DNA of 64,000 bases. Origin: Empedobacter tilapiae (GTDB taxonomy: Bacteria; Bacteroidota; Bacteroidia; Flavobacteriales; Weeksellaceae). The notes beneath the pieces were generated by a model. The model worked only from the letters and a program-made list of their open reading frames with translations. It searched no databases and was not told the DNA's origin. Where the stretch lies: the NCBI RefSeq assembly GCF_004785645.1, contig NZ_SRPE01000010.1, positions 301-64,300 on the forward strand. Reading direction: 5' to 3'. A program made the translations under genes and the position numbers. Positions 7,228 to 16,109 of this stretch are shown piece by piece; position 1 is the stretch's first letter, and every line of letters starts with the position of its first letter.

Positions 7228-7243
7228 ATCGTAATATTACGAT
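7228..7243. promoter_or_regulatory. Second ArsR operator, before the ars structural genes
   Basis: ATCGTAATATTACGAT is a perfect 16-bp palindrome 30 bp before the DUF6428 gene. It differs by one base from the operator ahead of arsR. It implies a separate regulated promoter for the genes at 7274-9393. Confidence 0.8.
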
Positions 7244-7273
7244 TGATAATATAAATTTAAAAACTCAATTCAT

Positions 7274-7738
7274 ATGACACTTGAACAAATCAAAGAGATA
7301 TTGCCAAATTTAGACAATGTTGAATTTCAATTAGAAGATGGGACATTTGTACCAGAACATTTTCATGTAACAGAAGTAGGACAAATCACAAAAAACTTTA
7401 TTGATTGTGGTGGAACAATAAGAACTGAAAAAGTCGTGAATTTTCAATTATGGAATGCTGACGATTTTGAACACCGTTTAAAACCTATTAAATTACTTCA
7501 TATCATCCAGCTTTCAGAAAGCAAATTAGGAATTGAAAACGGTGAAATAGAAGTAGAATATCAAGCCGAAACAATTGGTAAATATAATTTAGAATTCAAT
7601 GGTAAACATTTTGTTTTAAAGAATAAACAAACGGCATGTTTAGCAGAAGATGCATGTGGAATTCCAAATAAAAAGCCAAAAGTGAAATTATCTGAGATTC
7701 AATCGTCTTGTTGCACACCAAACTCAGGATGTTGTTAA
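7274..7738 (+). CDS. DUF6428 family protein of the arsenic operon
   Basis: The 154-aa product matches the DUF6428 family as I remember it (LEDGTFVPEHFHVTEVG, DCGGTIRTEKVVNFQLW), which often lies between arsR and arsC in Bacteroidota. The C-terminus has additional cysteines (a CLAEDACG segment near 120 and SSCCTPNSGCC at the end) that could bind As(III) or another soft metal. The biochemical role is not established; a metallochaperone role is inference. It is 12 bp from arsC, so they are co-transcribed. Confidence 0.8.
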   Translation: MTLEQIKEILPNLDNVEFQLEDGTFVPEHFHVTEVGQITKNFIDCGGTIRTEKVVNFQLWNADDFEHRLKPIKLLHIIQLSESKLGIENGEIEVEYQAETIGKYNLEFNGKHFVLKNKQTACLAEDACGIPNKKPKVKLSEIQSSCCTPNSGCC

Positions 7739-7750
7739 AAATCAAAAAAA

Positions 7751-8365
7751 ATGTATTCAATATTAAAAGAAAACATAACTAAGTTTCAAAATTTTGAGGC
7801 TATATCTACAGGTAGAAAGGCTGTTTTACAGCCTTTAGTAGAATACATTCAACAAAAAGTAGACAATGGACAAACTGTAAATCTTAACTTTATTTGCACA
7901 CACAATTCACGTCGAAGCCATTTTTCACAAGTTTGGGCACAAATGGCAGCTTTTTATCACCATATTGAAAATGTTTTTTGTTATTCAGGTGGAACAGAAG
8001 AAACGGCGCTATTCTCAAAAGTAGTAGAAACATTAAGTAACCAAGGCTTTCATATTTTCAAAATTGCAGAAAGTACAAATTCAATTTATGTGATTAAGTA
8101 TGACGAAAATTCACTTCCAATTATTGGTTTTTCAAAAAAATATGACAACTCTTTTAATCCTATAAACCAATTTGGAGCAATTATGACTTGTTCACAAGCA
8201 GATGGCGAATGTCCATTTATTGTGGGTGCAGAAAAAAGAATACCTCTAAATTTCGAAGATCCCAAAACTTCAGATGGTACACCACAACAAAATCTTGTTT
8301 ATACACAAAGAAGTACTGAAATAGCAACAGAAATGTTCTATGTTTTTTCGCAAATAACAAAATAA
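7751..8365 (+). CDS. arsC: Arsenate reductase-type protein tyrosine phosphatase family protein
   Basis: The 204-aa product carries the low-molecular-weight phosphatase P-loop CTHNSRRS (Cys49 to Arg55, the CX5R signature) used by thioredoxin-coupled arsenate reductases. A second conserved block, [11 protein letters not shown], lies around residue 145, and [13 protein letters not shown] follows. These proteins reduce arsenate to arsenite in the cytoplasm, which is then exported by the neighbouring Acr3. It is longer than typical ArsC (about 130-140 aa), like other Bacteroidota members. It ends 2 bp before acr3. Confidence 0.85.
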   Translation: MYSILKENITKFQNFEAISTGRKAVLQPLVEYIQQKVDNGQTVNLNFICTHNSRRSHFSQVWAQMAAFYHHIENVFCYSGGTEETALFSKVVETLSNQGFHIFKIAESTNSIYVIKYDENSLPIIGFSKKYDNSFNPINQFGAIMTCSQADGECPFIVGAEKRIPLNFEDPKTSDGTPQQNLVYTQRSTEIATEMFYVFSQITK

Positions 8366-8367
8366 GT

Positions 8368-9393
8368 ATGCAACCAAAACTAAAATTTCTAGACAGATAC
8401 CTCACTCTTTGGATATTCCTCGCAATGGCAATCGGTATAGGTTTGAGTTATTTATTTCCATCAATTTCAATCCTTACAAACTCATTGAGTGTCGGTACTA
8501 CTAATATTCCGTTAGCAATAGGATTGATCCTAATGATGTACCCACCTTTGGCAAAAGTAGATTATTCTTTATTACCTCAAGCTTTTAAGGATAAAAAGAT
8601 AATAGGTATATCTTTATTTCTCAATTGGTTTGTTGGTACATTGTTGATGTTTGGCTTAGCTGTTTTGTTTCTAAGAAATGAGCCTGATTATATGACAGGT
8701 TTGATATTAATAGGCTTAGCGAGATGTATTGCAATGGTAATTGTTTGGAGCGATTTAGCCAAAGCAAACCGAGAGTATACAGCAATGTTAGTAGCCTTGA
8801 ATAGTATATTTCAAATACTTTCTTACAGTTTGTTGGTTTGGCTATTCATTAATGTTTTACCTAATCAATTAGGATTAGCTAATTTCAATGTGAATGTATC
8901 AATGAAAGATGTGACAGAAAGTGTGCTAATCTACCTAGGGATTCCCTTTATAGCAGGGTTTGTAAGTCGTTACATATTGATTAAATCAAAAGGTTTGGAA
9001 TGGTACAACAGAAAATTTATTCCTAAAATATCGCCTATAACTTTATATGCTTTATTGTTTACCATTATATTAATGTTCAGTTTGAAAGGAAATAAAATAG
9101 TACAATTACCATTAGATGTCGTAAAAATAGCAATCCCTTTAATCCTCTATTTTGTACTAATGTTTTTTGTAAGCTTCTTTATCAATAAATGGCTAAAAGT
9201 TCCTTACGATAAAAATGCATCAATTGCATTTACAGCAACAGGAAACAACTTCGAATTAGCAATTGCTGTTGCTATCGCAGTATTTGGTATCAATTCTCCG
9301 CAAGCATTTGTAGGTGTTATAGGTCCGTTAGTGGAAGTCCCTATTTTAATTCTTTTGGTAAAAGCAAGTTTATGGCTAAAAGAAAAGTATTAA
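8368..9393 (+). CDS. acr3: ACR3-family arsenite efflux transporter
   Basis: The 341-aa product has about ten membrane helices. Diagnostic Acr3 features are the [19 protein letters not shown] segment, whose cysteine is essential in known Acr3 pumps, and the [17 protein letters not shown] helix. The role is export of As(OH)3 from the cytoplasm. It is the last gene of the operon led by the operator at 7228-7243. Confidence 0.93.
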   Translation: MQPKLKFLDRYLTLWIFLAMAIGIGLSYLFPSISILTNSLSVGTTNIPLAIGLILMMYPPLAKVDYSLLPQAFKDKKIIGISLFLNWFVGTLLMFGLAVLFLRNEPDYMTGLILIGLARCIAMVIVWSDLAKANREYTAMLVALNSIFQILSYSLLVWLFINVLPNQLGLANFNVNVSMKDVTESVLIYLGIPFIAGFVSRYILIKSKGLEWYNRKFIPKISPITLYALLFTIILMFSLKGNKIVQLPLDVVKIAIPLILYFVLMFFVSFFINKWLKVPYDKNASIAFTATGNNFELAIAVAIAVFGINSPQAFVGVIGPLVEVPILILLVKASLWLKEKY

Positions 9394-9510
9394 AATTAAA
9401 AAAATAGTATGAATATTATTTCAATACTTTTTAGTGATATTTATAGTATAAACTGTTTGTAGATTCAGGATAAAACCAACTTTATTCTATTTTTTCCGAT
9501 ACTGTAATTG

Positions 9511-9560
9511 TTTTTCTAAAAGCAATAAACTAATTTAGTTTTAGAAAAGAGTTATTGCTT
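9511..9560. promoter_or_regulatory. Interleaved inverted repeats ahead of a Crp/Fnr gene
   Basis: Two perfect 10-bp inverted repeats interlock: TTTTCTAAAA (9512-9521) with TTTTAGAAAA (9539-9548), and AAGCAATAAC (9520-9529) with GTTATTGCTT (9551-9560). A third, AAACTAA with TTAGTTT (9527-9533 and 9535-9541), sits in the middle. As RNA they would be mutually exclusive or form an H-type pseudoknot. It lies 87-136 bp before the next start codon and may also end the ars transcript. I know no named riboswitch with this form. Confidence 0.4.
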
Positions 9561-9646
9561 GAATAGACGAATTTTCCCAACTTCTCTCCTATTCATTCGA
9601 AATACTCGTCGAATTAGCAGTAATATCACAAGAAACGCTTTGATAA

Positions 9647-10231
9647 ATGAAAGAAAAATTAAAAATATATTTATCTCAACTTAATATATTGAGCAGCGAC
9701 GAAATTGAATATTCTGTTACTATGTTTGAAAATGTAATAATAAAGAAAAATGATTTTTTTGTTTCAGAAAAAAAATTGTGTGATCAAATTGCTTTTATAT
9801 TCAAAGGAGGTGTTAGAAGTTTCTCTATAGCAGAAAATGGCGAAGACAATACTACTTGTTTCAAATTTGAAAATCAGTTTATCACTTCTTATGAAAGCTT
9901 TATTTCTAAAAAAAAATCAAAAAAAAGTATTCAGGCTATTGAAGACTGTGATTTATTAGTTATCAATCGCACAAATTTTTTGTATTTAATGGAAAAATTT
10001 CCATCATGGATATCTGTTCAAAATTTTATAATTCAACAAGAGTTTATCGAGAAAGAAAACTATCTTAATTATCTAAAAAACACTTCTGCAAAAGATAAAT
10101 ACTTACATATTCTTAACGAAAAACCAGAAATTGCAAAAAGAGCAAGTGTTAATCATATTGCATCTTATTTAGGCATTACACAGAGGACTCTTACACGAGT
10201 AAAAAAGGGAATTTCATTTCAAACATTTTAG
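9647..10231 (+). CDS. Crp/Fnr-family transcription regulator
   Basis: The 194-aa product has a cyclic-nucleotide-binding-like beta-roll (about 25-115, FIFKGGVRSFSIAENGED) and a short C-terminal helix-turn-helix (RASVNHIASYLGITQRTLTR). The family pattern in Bacteroidota often lacks the conserved cAMP-contact residues, so the ligand is unknown. It precedes an MBL-fold hydrolase gene by 55 bp, which may be its target. Confidence 0.85.
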   Translation: MKEKLKIYLSQLNILSSDEIEYSVTMFENVIIKKNDFFVSEKKLCDQIAFIFKGGVRSFSIAENGEDNTTCFKFENQFITSYESFISKKKSKKSIQAIEDCDLLVINRTNFLYLMEKFPSWISVQNFIIQQEFIEKENYLNYLKNTSAKDKYLHILNEKPEIAKRASVNHIASYLGITQRTLTRVKKGISFQTF

Positions 10232-10286
10232 GACAAATGTCCTATAAATAAGCAGAGCGTAATAGTATTTTTGAGAAAATTAAATT

Positions 10287-10955
10287 ATGCAGCAGATTGC
10301 CAAAGACGTTTATCATATTCCACTACTGCCCAAAAACAGCATCAATTGCTATATTATAGAAGGCGTTTTAATCGATTCTGGAATAAGAGCTTCTTTTAAT
10401 AAAATTTCAGAGTGTATAAAGAAAGTTCCCATTTATTCACATGCCTTAACACATGCTCATGCTGACCATCAAGGTTCTAGTGATAAAATATGTAATCACT
10501 TCAATGTACCATTATATTGTCATGAAAAAGAAGTATTGCGTACAGAGTCAGGTTTTGTAACGAAAGATTATCCGTCAAACAAAAACATTATTGCACGGTT
10601 TCAGCAAAAATATTGGGCTGGACAAGGCCATAAAGTTTCTCATACATTAAAAGAGAATGATACCCTTGGAAATTTTAAAGTAATAGAAACTCCTGGACAT
10701 TCCGAAGGTCATATTTCTTTTTTTAGAGAACAAGATGGGATTTTGATAATTGGAGATGCTGCAACAAATATGAATCTTTTGACTACTATCCAAGGATTAC
10801 ACTTACCCCCTTCTATTTTCACATCAAACAGAGACGAAAATATAAATTCGTTATTTAAATTATCAAAACTAAATCCACAAATTATTTGTTTTGGACATGG
10901 CCCAATTTTATACAATAAGAATAAAACATTTGAAAAATTTGTTGAAAAATTATAA
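10287..10955 (+). CDS. MBL-fold metallohydrolase
   Basis: The 222-aa product has the metallo-beta-lactamase signature HAHADH (56-61), a second histidine in ETPGHSEGHISF (about 135-146), and GDAATN for the bridging aspartate. This matches a dinuclear-zinc hydrolase of the glyoxalase II/lactonase type. There is no signal peptide, so it is cytoplasmic. The substrate cannot be decided from sequence. It probably forms a unit with the upstream Crp/Fnr gene. Confidence 0.85.
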   Translation: MQQIAKDVYHIPLLPKNSINCYIIEGVLIDSGIRASFNKISECIKKVPIYSHALTHAHADHQGSSDKICNHFNVPLYCHEKEVLRTESGFVTKDYPSNKNIIARFQQKYWAGQGHKVSHTLKENDTLGNFKVIETPGHSEGHISFFREQDGILIIGDAATNMNLLTTIQGLHLPPSIFTSNRDENINSLFKLSKLNPQIICFGHGPILYNKNKTFEKFVEKL

Positions 10956-11061
10956 GTGCTAATGCGAACATCACATTAGTAGAATACCGAACATGGTATA
11001 TACAAACTTATCACTTAGAAAACTAACCATTGTTTAAAGCTAAATACTTGATAATTAAGAT

Positions 11062-11769
11062 TTAACCCACCTCATCATTATCCCAAAAGCTTTTGGAATG
11101 TATTTTTAGAATAGAATGATTAAAGAAATTCTTCAAAAATTTATTTATAAGAGATATTTCTTTGGAGTCACCCACAACATAAACAACAGCTTTATCTTCA
11201 AGTTTTGGAAGATGAAGTTCTAGAAGTTTTATTATATCATCAGGAGATTTAGAATCAAGAAGATAAGAATTTAACGGAAAACTATGATCAATGTCGGGAA
11301 AAATTTGATTGGTATTATTAGTAAAAATAAGACTATAGACATTTTTACTTATCGAAATAGCTCTATTCAGTTCATAAAAATAAGACAGAGAAGTTATGTT
11401 TCCGATTAATAAATATTCTGTTGCTGTATCATCAAGTAACAGTTCTCCCTTAGGTTCTTTAAAGAAAACTTTGTCTCCAAGTTGTACTGATTTTATCCAG
11501 GTTGCACTTTCTCCATTATAATATGTATTAATGGCAAAATCAATAGTGTTAAATACTGGTTCAAAATTCCAAACTGAAAATTTACGAAGCAAGGTTTTTG
11601 TATTAGAAAAAGGATTGGACAAATAGATTTCTGTGGTAAGACCTGCAACATATTTAAGTTTGGAAAGGTTCATACTTTGAATCTTGATATGGTAAATGTG
11701 TTTAGCAATTTGAGCATGGTGAATCACAGTACCACAATAAATATTAGATATTGAGGATTGATCAATCAT
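11062..11769 (-). CDS. Divergent siderophore-interacting / FAD-binding oxidoreductase-like protein
   Basis: The 235-aa product has the layout of the ferredoxin-reductase-like siderophore-interacting proteins. There is an N-terminal FAD-binding beta-barrel with the RKFSVW motif (about 60) followed by a flavin-contact block (TWIKSVQLGDKVFFKEPKG), and a C-terminal NAD(P)-binding domain. It is shorter than the paralogues at 12422-13213 and 27997-28806, and its C-terminus lacks their SYWKAG-AE ending. It probably reduces a ferric chelate or another substrate using NAD(P)H. It is 9 bp downstream of a Crp/Fnr gene on the same strand and is likely co-transcribed with it. Confidence 0.7.
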   Translation of the reverse strand: MIDQSSISNIYCGTVIHHAQIAKHIYHIKIQSMNLSKLKYVAGLTTEIYLSNPFSNTKTLLRKFSVWNFEPVFNTIDFAINTYYNGESATWIKSVQLGDKVFFKEPKGELLLDDTATEYLLIGNITSLSYFYELNRAISISKNVYSLIFTNNTNQIFPDIDHSFPLNSYLLDSKSPDDIIKLLELHLPKLEDKAVVYVVGDSKEISLINKFLKNFFNHSILKIHSKSFWDNDEVG

Positions 11770-11778
11770 TTTTTTAAA

Positions 11779-12369
11779 TTAATATGGATTATTATCACTA
11801 AAAAGTTTAGGTTTTAGACGGCTCAATGTTGCCTGCGATATGTTAAGATAAGAAGCTACCATTTTGTTGGATAATCGCTGAACAATAGTTGGATTTTCAT
11901 CTAATAGTTGACGATACTTTTCTAAAGCATCTTGAATTAAGAATGACATTAATCTTTTGGTATTGGTAACATATGCAATCTCAAGATAGATCCTATAGAA
12001 CTTTTCCCATTGTGGAACAATCTCTAGCAAATGATAAAAATCTTTGTGTGTTATATAATAAACTTCCGAGTCTTCTACTGCTTGTAAATATTCTTCAGAA
12101 GGCTCGGAAGTTATGAAGCTCACCAAAGCTGTTGCAAACTGATTTTCAAAAGCAAAATATCGTGTAGAATCTTGTCCATCCTCATTGATAAAAAATATGC
12201 GTAAGCATCCTTTCGTTACAAAATAGGTACGTTGACTAGACTGTCCATGTGTAAGAAGTAACTCATTTTTTTTCAATTTTAAAGGTCTGAAATAAGACAA
12301 AATGTTTACAATATCCTCATCGGTAATGGATATTTTGCTTTTAATATAGGAAATTAATAATTCTTCCAT
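11779..12369 (-). CDS. Crp/Fnr-family transcription regulator
   Basis: The 196-aa product has an effector-binding beta-roll (about 25-115, TKGCLRIFFINEDGQDSTRYF) and a C-terminal helix-turn-helix (LSNKMVASYLNISQATLSRLKP). It is similar in length and layout to the regulator at 9647. It forms an operon with the following siderophore-interacting-like gene (9-bp gap). The effector is unknown. Confidence 0.88.
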   Translation of the reverse strand: MEELLISYIKSKISITDEDIVNILSYFRPLKLKKNELLLTHGQSSQRTYFVTKGCLRIFFINEDGQDSTRYFAFENQFATALVSFITSEPSEEYLQAVEDSEVYYITHKDFYHLLEIVPQWEKFYRIYLEIAYVTNTKRLMSFLIQDALEKYRQLLDENPTIVQRLSNKMVASYLNISQATLSRLKPKLFSDNNPY

Positions 12370-12421
12370 TACTTAGAAATCAGTATAAGACAAATGTACC
12401 AATAAAACACCAAAAAGTTTA

Positions 12422-13213
12422 CTATCTACCTAGACTATGATTAACTTGACCATTTGCTCCCTCAGCTATTCCTGCTTTCCAATAACTGCAAGTATAAATC
12501 ATTTCTGTAGCCCAATTCAACGTTTTACGGTAGTATTCTCTAACTTCTTTTACTGTACTATATTCTGCAGCGCAATAAACAAAATTACATGCATTTTTAT
12601 TTTCAAATTGATATGCTAAAGCTTTTGATGCTAAACAACTTCCTTTCTTAGGATTGTAATTATGTAACCATTCTATTTCTACATTTGCCATAGAGCACAT
12701 TATCATTTCATCATCTTTAGTAGGAACTTCTAATATAACTTTTGCACAAACATCTGCAGAAAGACTTTCTAAAATACATGCAATAACGGGAATTGCAGTA
12801 GCATCTCCTACAAGCAGATAATGATTAGCTTTGTTAATTAAAGGACGCTTTGTATCCTTCATCGCAATACCTAGAGGATCACCAATTTTAGAATACATCG
12901 CCCAAGCAGAAGCAGGACTAACATTACCATGAGTAGCAAAATCTATCGTTAATTCTTTTTTCACCAAATCAATTTTCCTATTGGTGTAAGTTCGCACCAT
13001 AGCTACTAATTCTGAATTAAGACTAACTCCTTTATTTGGAAAGTAAATTAGTTCAACACCTTTAGGTGGAATAAAGATTTTATTATTTGAGCCTTCCCGA
13101 ATATTTGCGAGTATTTTACATTGTTCATTTGTCATTTCAAAAACGACACGTATAAAATTAGGAGTCAAAAACTCTTTTCTTTTTACCGTAAAAACAGAAC
13201 GTATTTTTTTCAT
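12422..13213 (-). CDS. Siderophore-interacting protein (ferric-siderophore reductase)
   Basis: I place the start at 13213 (MKKIRSVFTVKRKEF). The open frame continues upstream, but those 20 codons overlap the ribB pseudogene. The 263-aa product has the SIP-family layout: an FAD-binding domain with a VRTYTNRKIDL motif, an ATHGNVSPASAWAM block, then an NAD(P)H-binding domain (LVGDATAIPVIACILE) and the C-terminal ending SYWKAGIAEGANGQ. Family members reduce ferric siderophores in the cytoplasm and release Fe(II). It is a paralogue of the protein at 27997-28806. Confidence 0.85.
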   Translation of the reverse strand: MKKIRSVFTVKRKEFLTPNFIRVVFEMTNEQCKILANIREGSNNKIFIPPKGVELIYFPNKGVSLNSELVAMVRTYTNRKIDLVKKELTIDFATHGNVSPASAWAMYSKIGDPLGIAMKDTKRPLINKANHYLLVGDATAIPVIACILESLSADVCAKVILEVPTKDDEMIMCSMANVEIEWLHNYNPKKGSCLASKALAYQFENKNACNFVYCAAEYSTVKEVREYYRKTLNWATEMIYTCSYWKAGIAEGANGQVNHSLGR

Positions 13214-13241
13214 TTGAATCGCATTTATTATTGTTTTATAT

Positions 13242-13690
13242 TTATAAAATTTCGTTTTGATGATATTCCCCATATTCTATAATATCTTCCATAGAGATAT
13301 GTCCTAGGCGCACCAAATCTTTAGGAGAAACTTTATTCTGAAATCATGACTTCTACTTGTTACTCTATCAGAAGTCGAAAGCCCTATTGTTGTATTTTCT
13401 TTGTATCTATCGAACCAGTAAATGGTGTGTTAAACAAATTAGAATTATCACTAACCATATAAGGCAACTCTAATTGATCGACTTTTTTATTAGTAAGACA
13501 AAAACAAACTACTCCACTATAATATGTAATCATTTATTTCATATTTTGCTCCATCATTTTCTCCTCAGAAAAGATAAGGTCACCTTCATTTTCACAATTC
13601 TAATTGTCTATTAATAAAATACCTTTACCAAATTGCAGTTTCTACTCTTTCTTTGGTGGTTGTACCAAAACTTATTAAACTCTTTTTCAT
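13242..13690 (-). pseudogene. ribB: Degraded ribB (3,4-dihydroxy-2-butanone-4-phosphate synthase) pseudogene
   Basis: Conceptual translation of the minus strand, with frame changes, gives fragments that align in order with RibB: LISFGTTTKERVETAI, then NENEGD-like CENEGDLIFSEEKMMEQNM, then SGVVCFCLTNKKVDQLELPY, then TIGLSTSDRVT, then SPKDLVRLGHI followed directly by SMEDIIEYGEYH. There are in-frame stops (for example between LLIDN and NCEN, and after QNMK), at least two frameshifts, and a deletion joining the middle (GHI) to the C-terminal end. It begins at an intact ATG (13690). It cannot make a functional enzyme. It lies between the siderophore-interacting gene and the MFS gene, where an ancestral ribB may have been co-transcribed. 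Confidence 0.85.
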
Positions 13691-13701
13691 TGTTCTTAAT
13701 T

Positions 13702-14880
13702 TTATTTTTTATTATTAAACATTAAGATTAATATAGCTAACATACAGCTAATACTGCCGAACAAGTATACCGATTGATAAGTGAACCAAGCCGCAATTAC
13801 ACCAGCTAATGGACCTGCTATTGCTAAAGACAGATCAACAAAAGCGACATAAGCACCTAATGCAGTTCCTCTCATTTGAGGTTTTACTTTTTTTATAGCC
13901 AATACACCTAGTGCAGGAAACACTAGAGAAAATCCAATTCCTGTTAAACCACATCCAAGAATTGCCATTGTTTTACTTGTAGAAGACCATATAAGAAGTT
14001 GACCTGCAATTTCAATTAGAAGAGATATTAATGCTATTTTATAGCCACCATATTTGTCAGGGAATGAAGCAAAAAACACTCTTGTTACTACATAACAAAC
14101 ACCAAAAACCATAAATGCTAATGAGGCGTCACCCCAATTTCTCTCAGTGAAAAATAGAGCAATAAAAGAGGCAATGCATCCAAAAGCCAATGATGAGAAA
14201 GCCAAGCTAAACCCTTGACCAGAAATAGCTCCAATCACTTTATAAAATGGTGTTCTGATATGATCTTTATCTATTGCTAAGGATGGTAATTTCGCAGTCG
14301 CAATCCAACTTATAAAAGGCATCAATATAATCAGTACAAAAGCAGGAAAAACTCCAAAGTTAGAACTAAGCCCTATGCTCAAAGGAGCACCAATAGCTAT
14401 ACCAGCATACATTGCAATACCATTCCACGTCATAACTTTACCAGAGTTCTTGTTACCAACCAAACCAATTCCCCAAGTTAAGGCACCTGTTACCAAAAAG
14501 CTCTCACCAACACCATGAATCAATCGAGCAAACAATAATACACCTAAAGATAGACCTGTATTTTCTTGAAATAAAAAAGCCAACATATAAGCAAATCCAG
14601 CGATTATAGCTAAAATTACACCTATAAGATTACTTTTTTTAGCACCTTTTGTATCTGTAATTTTACCTGAATAAGCACGTGTTAACAATGTAGATAAAGA
14701 TTGTAAACCAATTGCTAATCCGACAATAAGACTCCCATATCCAAGATTATTCTGTACAAAGCTAGGAAGTACACCAAACGCAATGCCTATGGTAAGATAT
14801 ACGCCAAAAACAGATATAATAATGGGAATTATAGCTTGATAGAAACGAAGTGTTTTTTGTGTTTGTAATGTTACACTCAT
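13702..14880 (-). CDS. MFS transporter
   Basis: With the start at 14880 (MSVTLQTQKTLRFYQ), the product is 392 aa with about twelve membrane helices. The loop after helix 2 (SGKITDTKGAKKSNLIG) is the MFS signature region. Features such as LARLIHGVGESFLVTGALTW recall the YhhS/YfcJ-type arabinose or drug exporters. An alternative start 17 codons upstream (14931) would add a polar extension not typical of the family. The substrate is unknown. It is immediately upstream of the ribB pseudogene on the same strand, and siderophore export is one possibility, without direct support. Confidence 0.82.
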   Translation of the reverse strand: MSVTLQTQKTLRFYQAIIPIIISVFGVYLTIGIAFGVLPSFVQNNLGYGSLIVGLAIGLQSLSTLLTRAYSGKITDTKGAKKSNLIGVILAIIAGFAYMLAFLFQENTGLSLGVLLFARLIHGVGESFLVTGALTWGIGLVGNKNSGKVMTWNGIAMYAGIAIGAPLSIGLSSNFGVFPAFVLIILMPFISWIATAKLPSLAIDKDHIRTPFYKVIGAISGQGFSLAFSSLAFGCIASFIALFFTERNWGDASLAFMVFGVCYVVTRVFFASFPDKYGGYKIALISLLIEIAGQLLIWSSTSKTMAILGCGLTGIGFSLVFPALGVLAIKKVKPQMRGTALGAYVAFVDLSLAIAGPLAGVIAAWFTYQSVYLFGSISCMLAILILMFNNKK

Positions 14881-15103
14881 AAATTTTGTTTTAAAATTAT
14901 TTCGAGGGCAAAATTGCGATTGGTTGAGCACTAAAACTTTGACTCAGGTCAAAAAAGAAGTTTAATTAATAAAAAAACATACAAACAGTTTAGCAAAATG
15001 AGAAGTTAATGCCTAATTGATCTTCTCTCCTATCTGATCTTTTATAAACTATTTACTTTTTTTACTGAAAGTGATTTAATCTAGAAAATATACTATCATA
15101 GTA

Positions 15104-15973
15104 ATGATTTTAAAAATGTTAATAAAAATTTTAACTAAATTAGCTTATCTGAAAAAGTATCATTTTAAATTGGATATTATACGAAAATATTACCAACCTA
15201 TTCAACCTACAATTTCTAAAATTGACGGAGAAATAATTTATCAAGAAATTCAACCAACAAAAAAAATAGAAAACATGATCTATTGTTTTTGGAATCTAAA
15301 AACTAAAAAAAAATTAAAAAAAAATTATCTATATCGAGTAGTATCAGATGGTTGCATTGACATATTTTTTGATAACAATAATCCTACTGAAAATTATATT
15401 ATGGGATTTTGCAAAAAATATACTGAATTCCAAATTGGTAAAGATTTCAATTATATCGGTATTAGATTTCTACCATCTGCATTTCCTTTAATATTTGGCA
15501 TTAATGCCAAATTATTAAGTAATAATTCACAAGAACTTAAATTTATTTTACCTGAATTTTCTAATTGGATAAGTACTGAATTTAAAACAAAAAAAACATT
15601 TGAAGAAATTACAAAATTGTTGAACGAAAAACTAATAATTGAATTCAATCAACAAAAAAAAGAAATTGATACTCGTTTTTTAAAATCATTAGAACTAATT
15701 TTTCAAAACAACGGATTTTTAGATACTGAAAATGATTTGAACATTGGACTGAGTTCTAGACAACTTAGAAGAATTTTTGATTATTATATTGGAACATCTG
15801 TAAAGTCTTTTAGCAATGTTGTCAGATTTCAACATATTTTAAATTCAAAACCTTCTAAAGAAAGTTTAAAAAATAGTAAACTCTACTTTGATGTTGGATT
15901 TTATGATCAAGCACATTTTATCAATAACTTTAAAGCATTTTATGGAGTAACGCCTTCTGAAGCATTCTCTTAA
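15104..15973 (+). CDS. AraC-family transcription regulator with DUF6597-type sensor domain
   Basis: The 289-aa product has an N-terminal sensor domain (about 45-150; YCFWNLKTKKK, VSDGCIDIFFDN, YIGIRFLPSAFP) of the DUF6597 type and a C-terminal AraC helix-turn-helix (about 215-289; LSSRQLRRIFDYYIGTSVKS and DVGFYDQAHFINNFKAFYG). Such regulators usually control a neighbouring gene, here perhaps the VOC protein 136 bp downstream. Several in-frame ATGs exist near the 5' end, so the exact start is uncertain. Confidence 0.85.
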   Translation: MILKMLIKILTKLAYLKKYHFKLDIIRKYYQPIQPTISKIDGEIIYQEIQPTKKIENMIYCFWNLKTKKKLKKNYLYRVVSDGCIDIFFDNNNPTENYIMGFCKKYTEFQIGKDFNYIGIRFLPSAFPLIFGINAKLLSNNSQELKFILPEFSNWISTEFKTKKTFEEITKLLNEKLIIEFNQQKKEIDTRFLKSLELIFQNNGFLDTENDLNIGLSSRQLRRIFDYYIGTSVKSFSNVVRFQHILNSKPSKESLKNSKLYFDVGFYDQAHFINNFKAFYGVTPSEAFS

Positions 15974-16109
15974 TTTTGTCCGATTTTTACAATTTAAATG
16001 AAATTTTTGATTCTAGATTTGCATAACAAAATTGTAAACAATCAAAACATTATTATTAATCGTATTTATATTTCTCTTTGGAATTTCAAATGCACAAAAG
16101 ACAAACAAT

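Noticed and set aside
13213-13273. Longer N-terminus of the siderophore-interacting protein
   Set aside because: The extra 20 codons overlap the ribB pseudogene remnant and do not resemble the family N-terminus.
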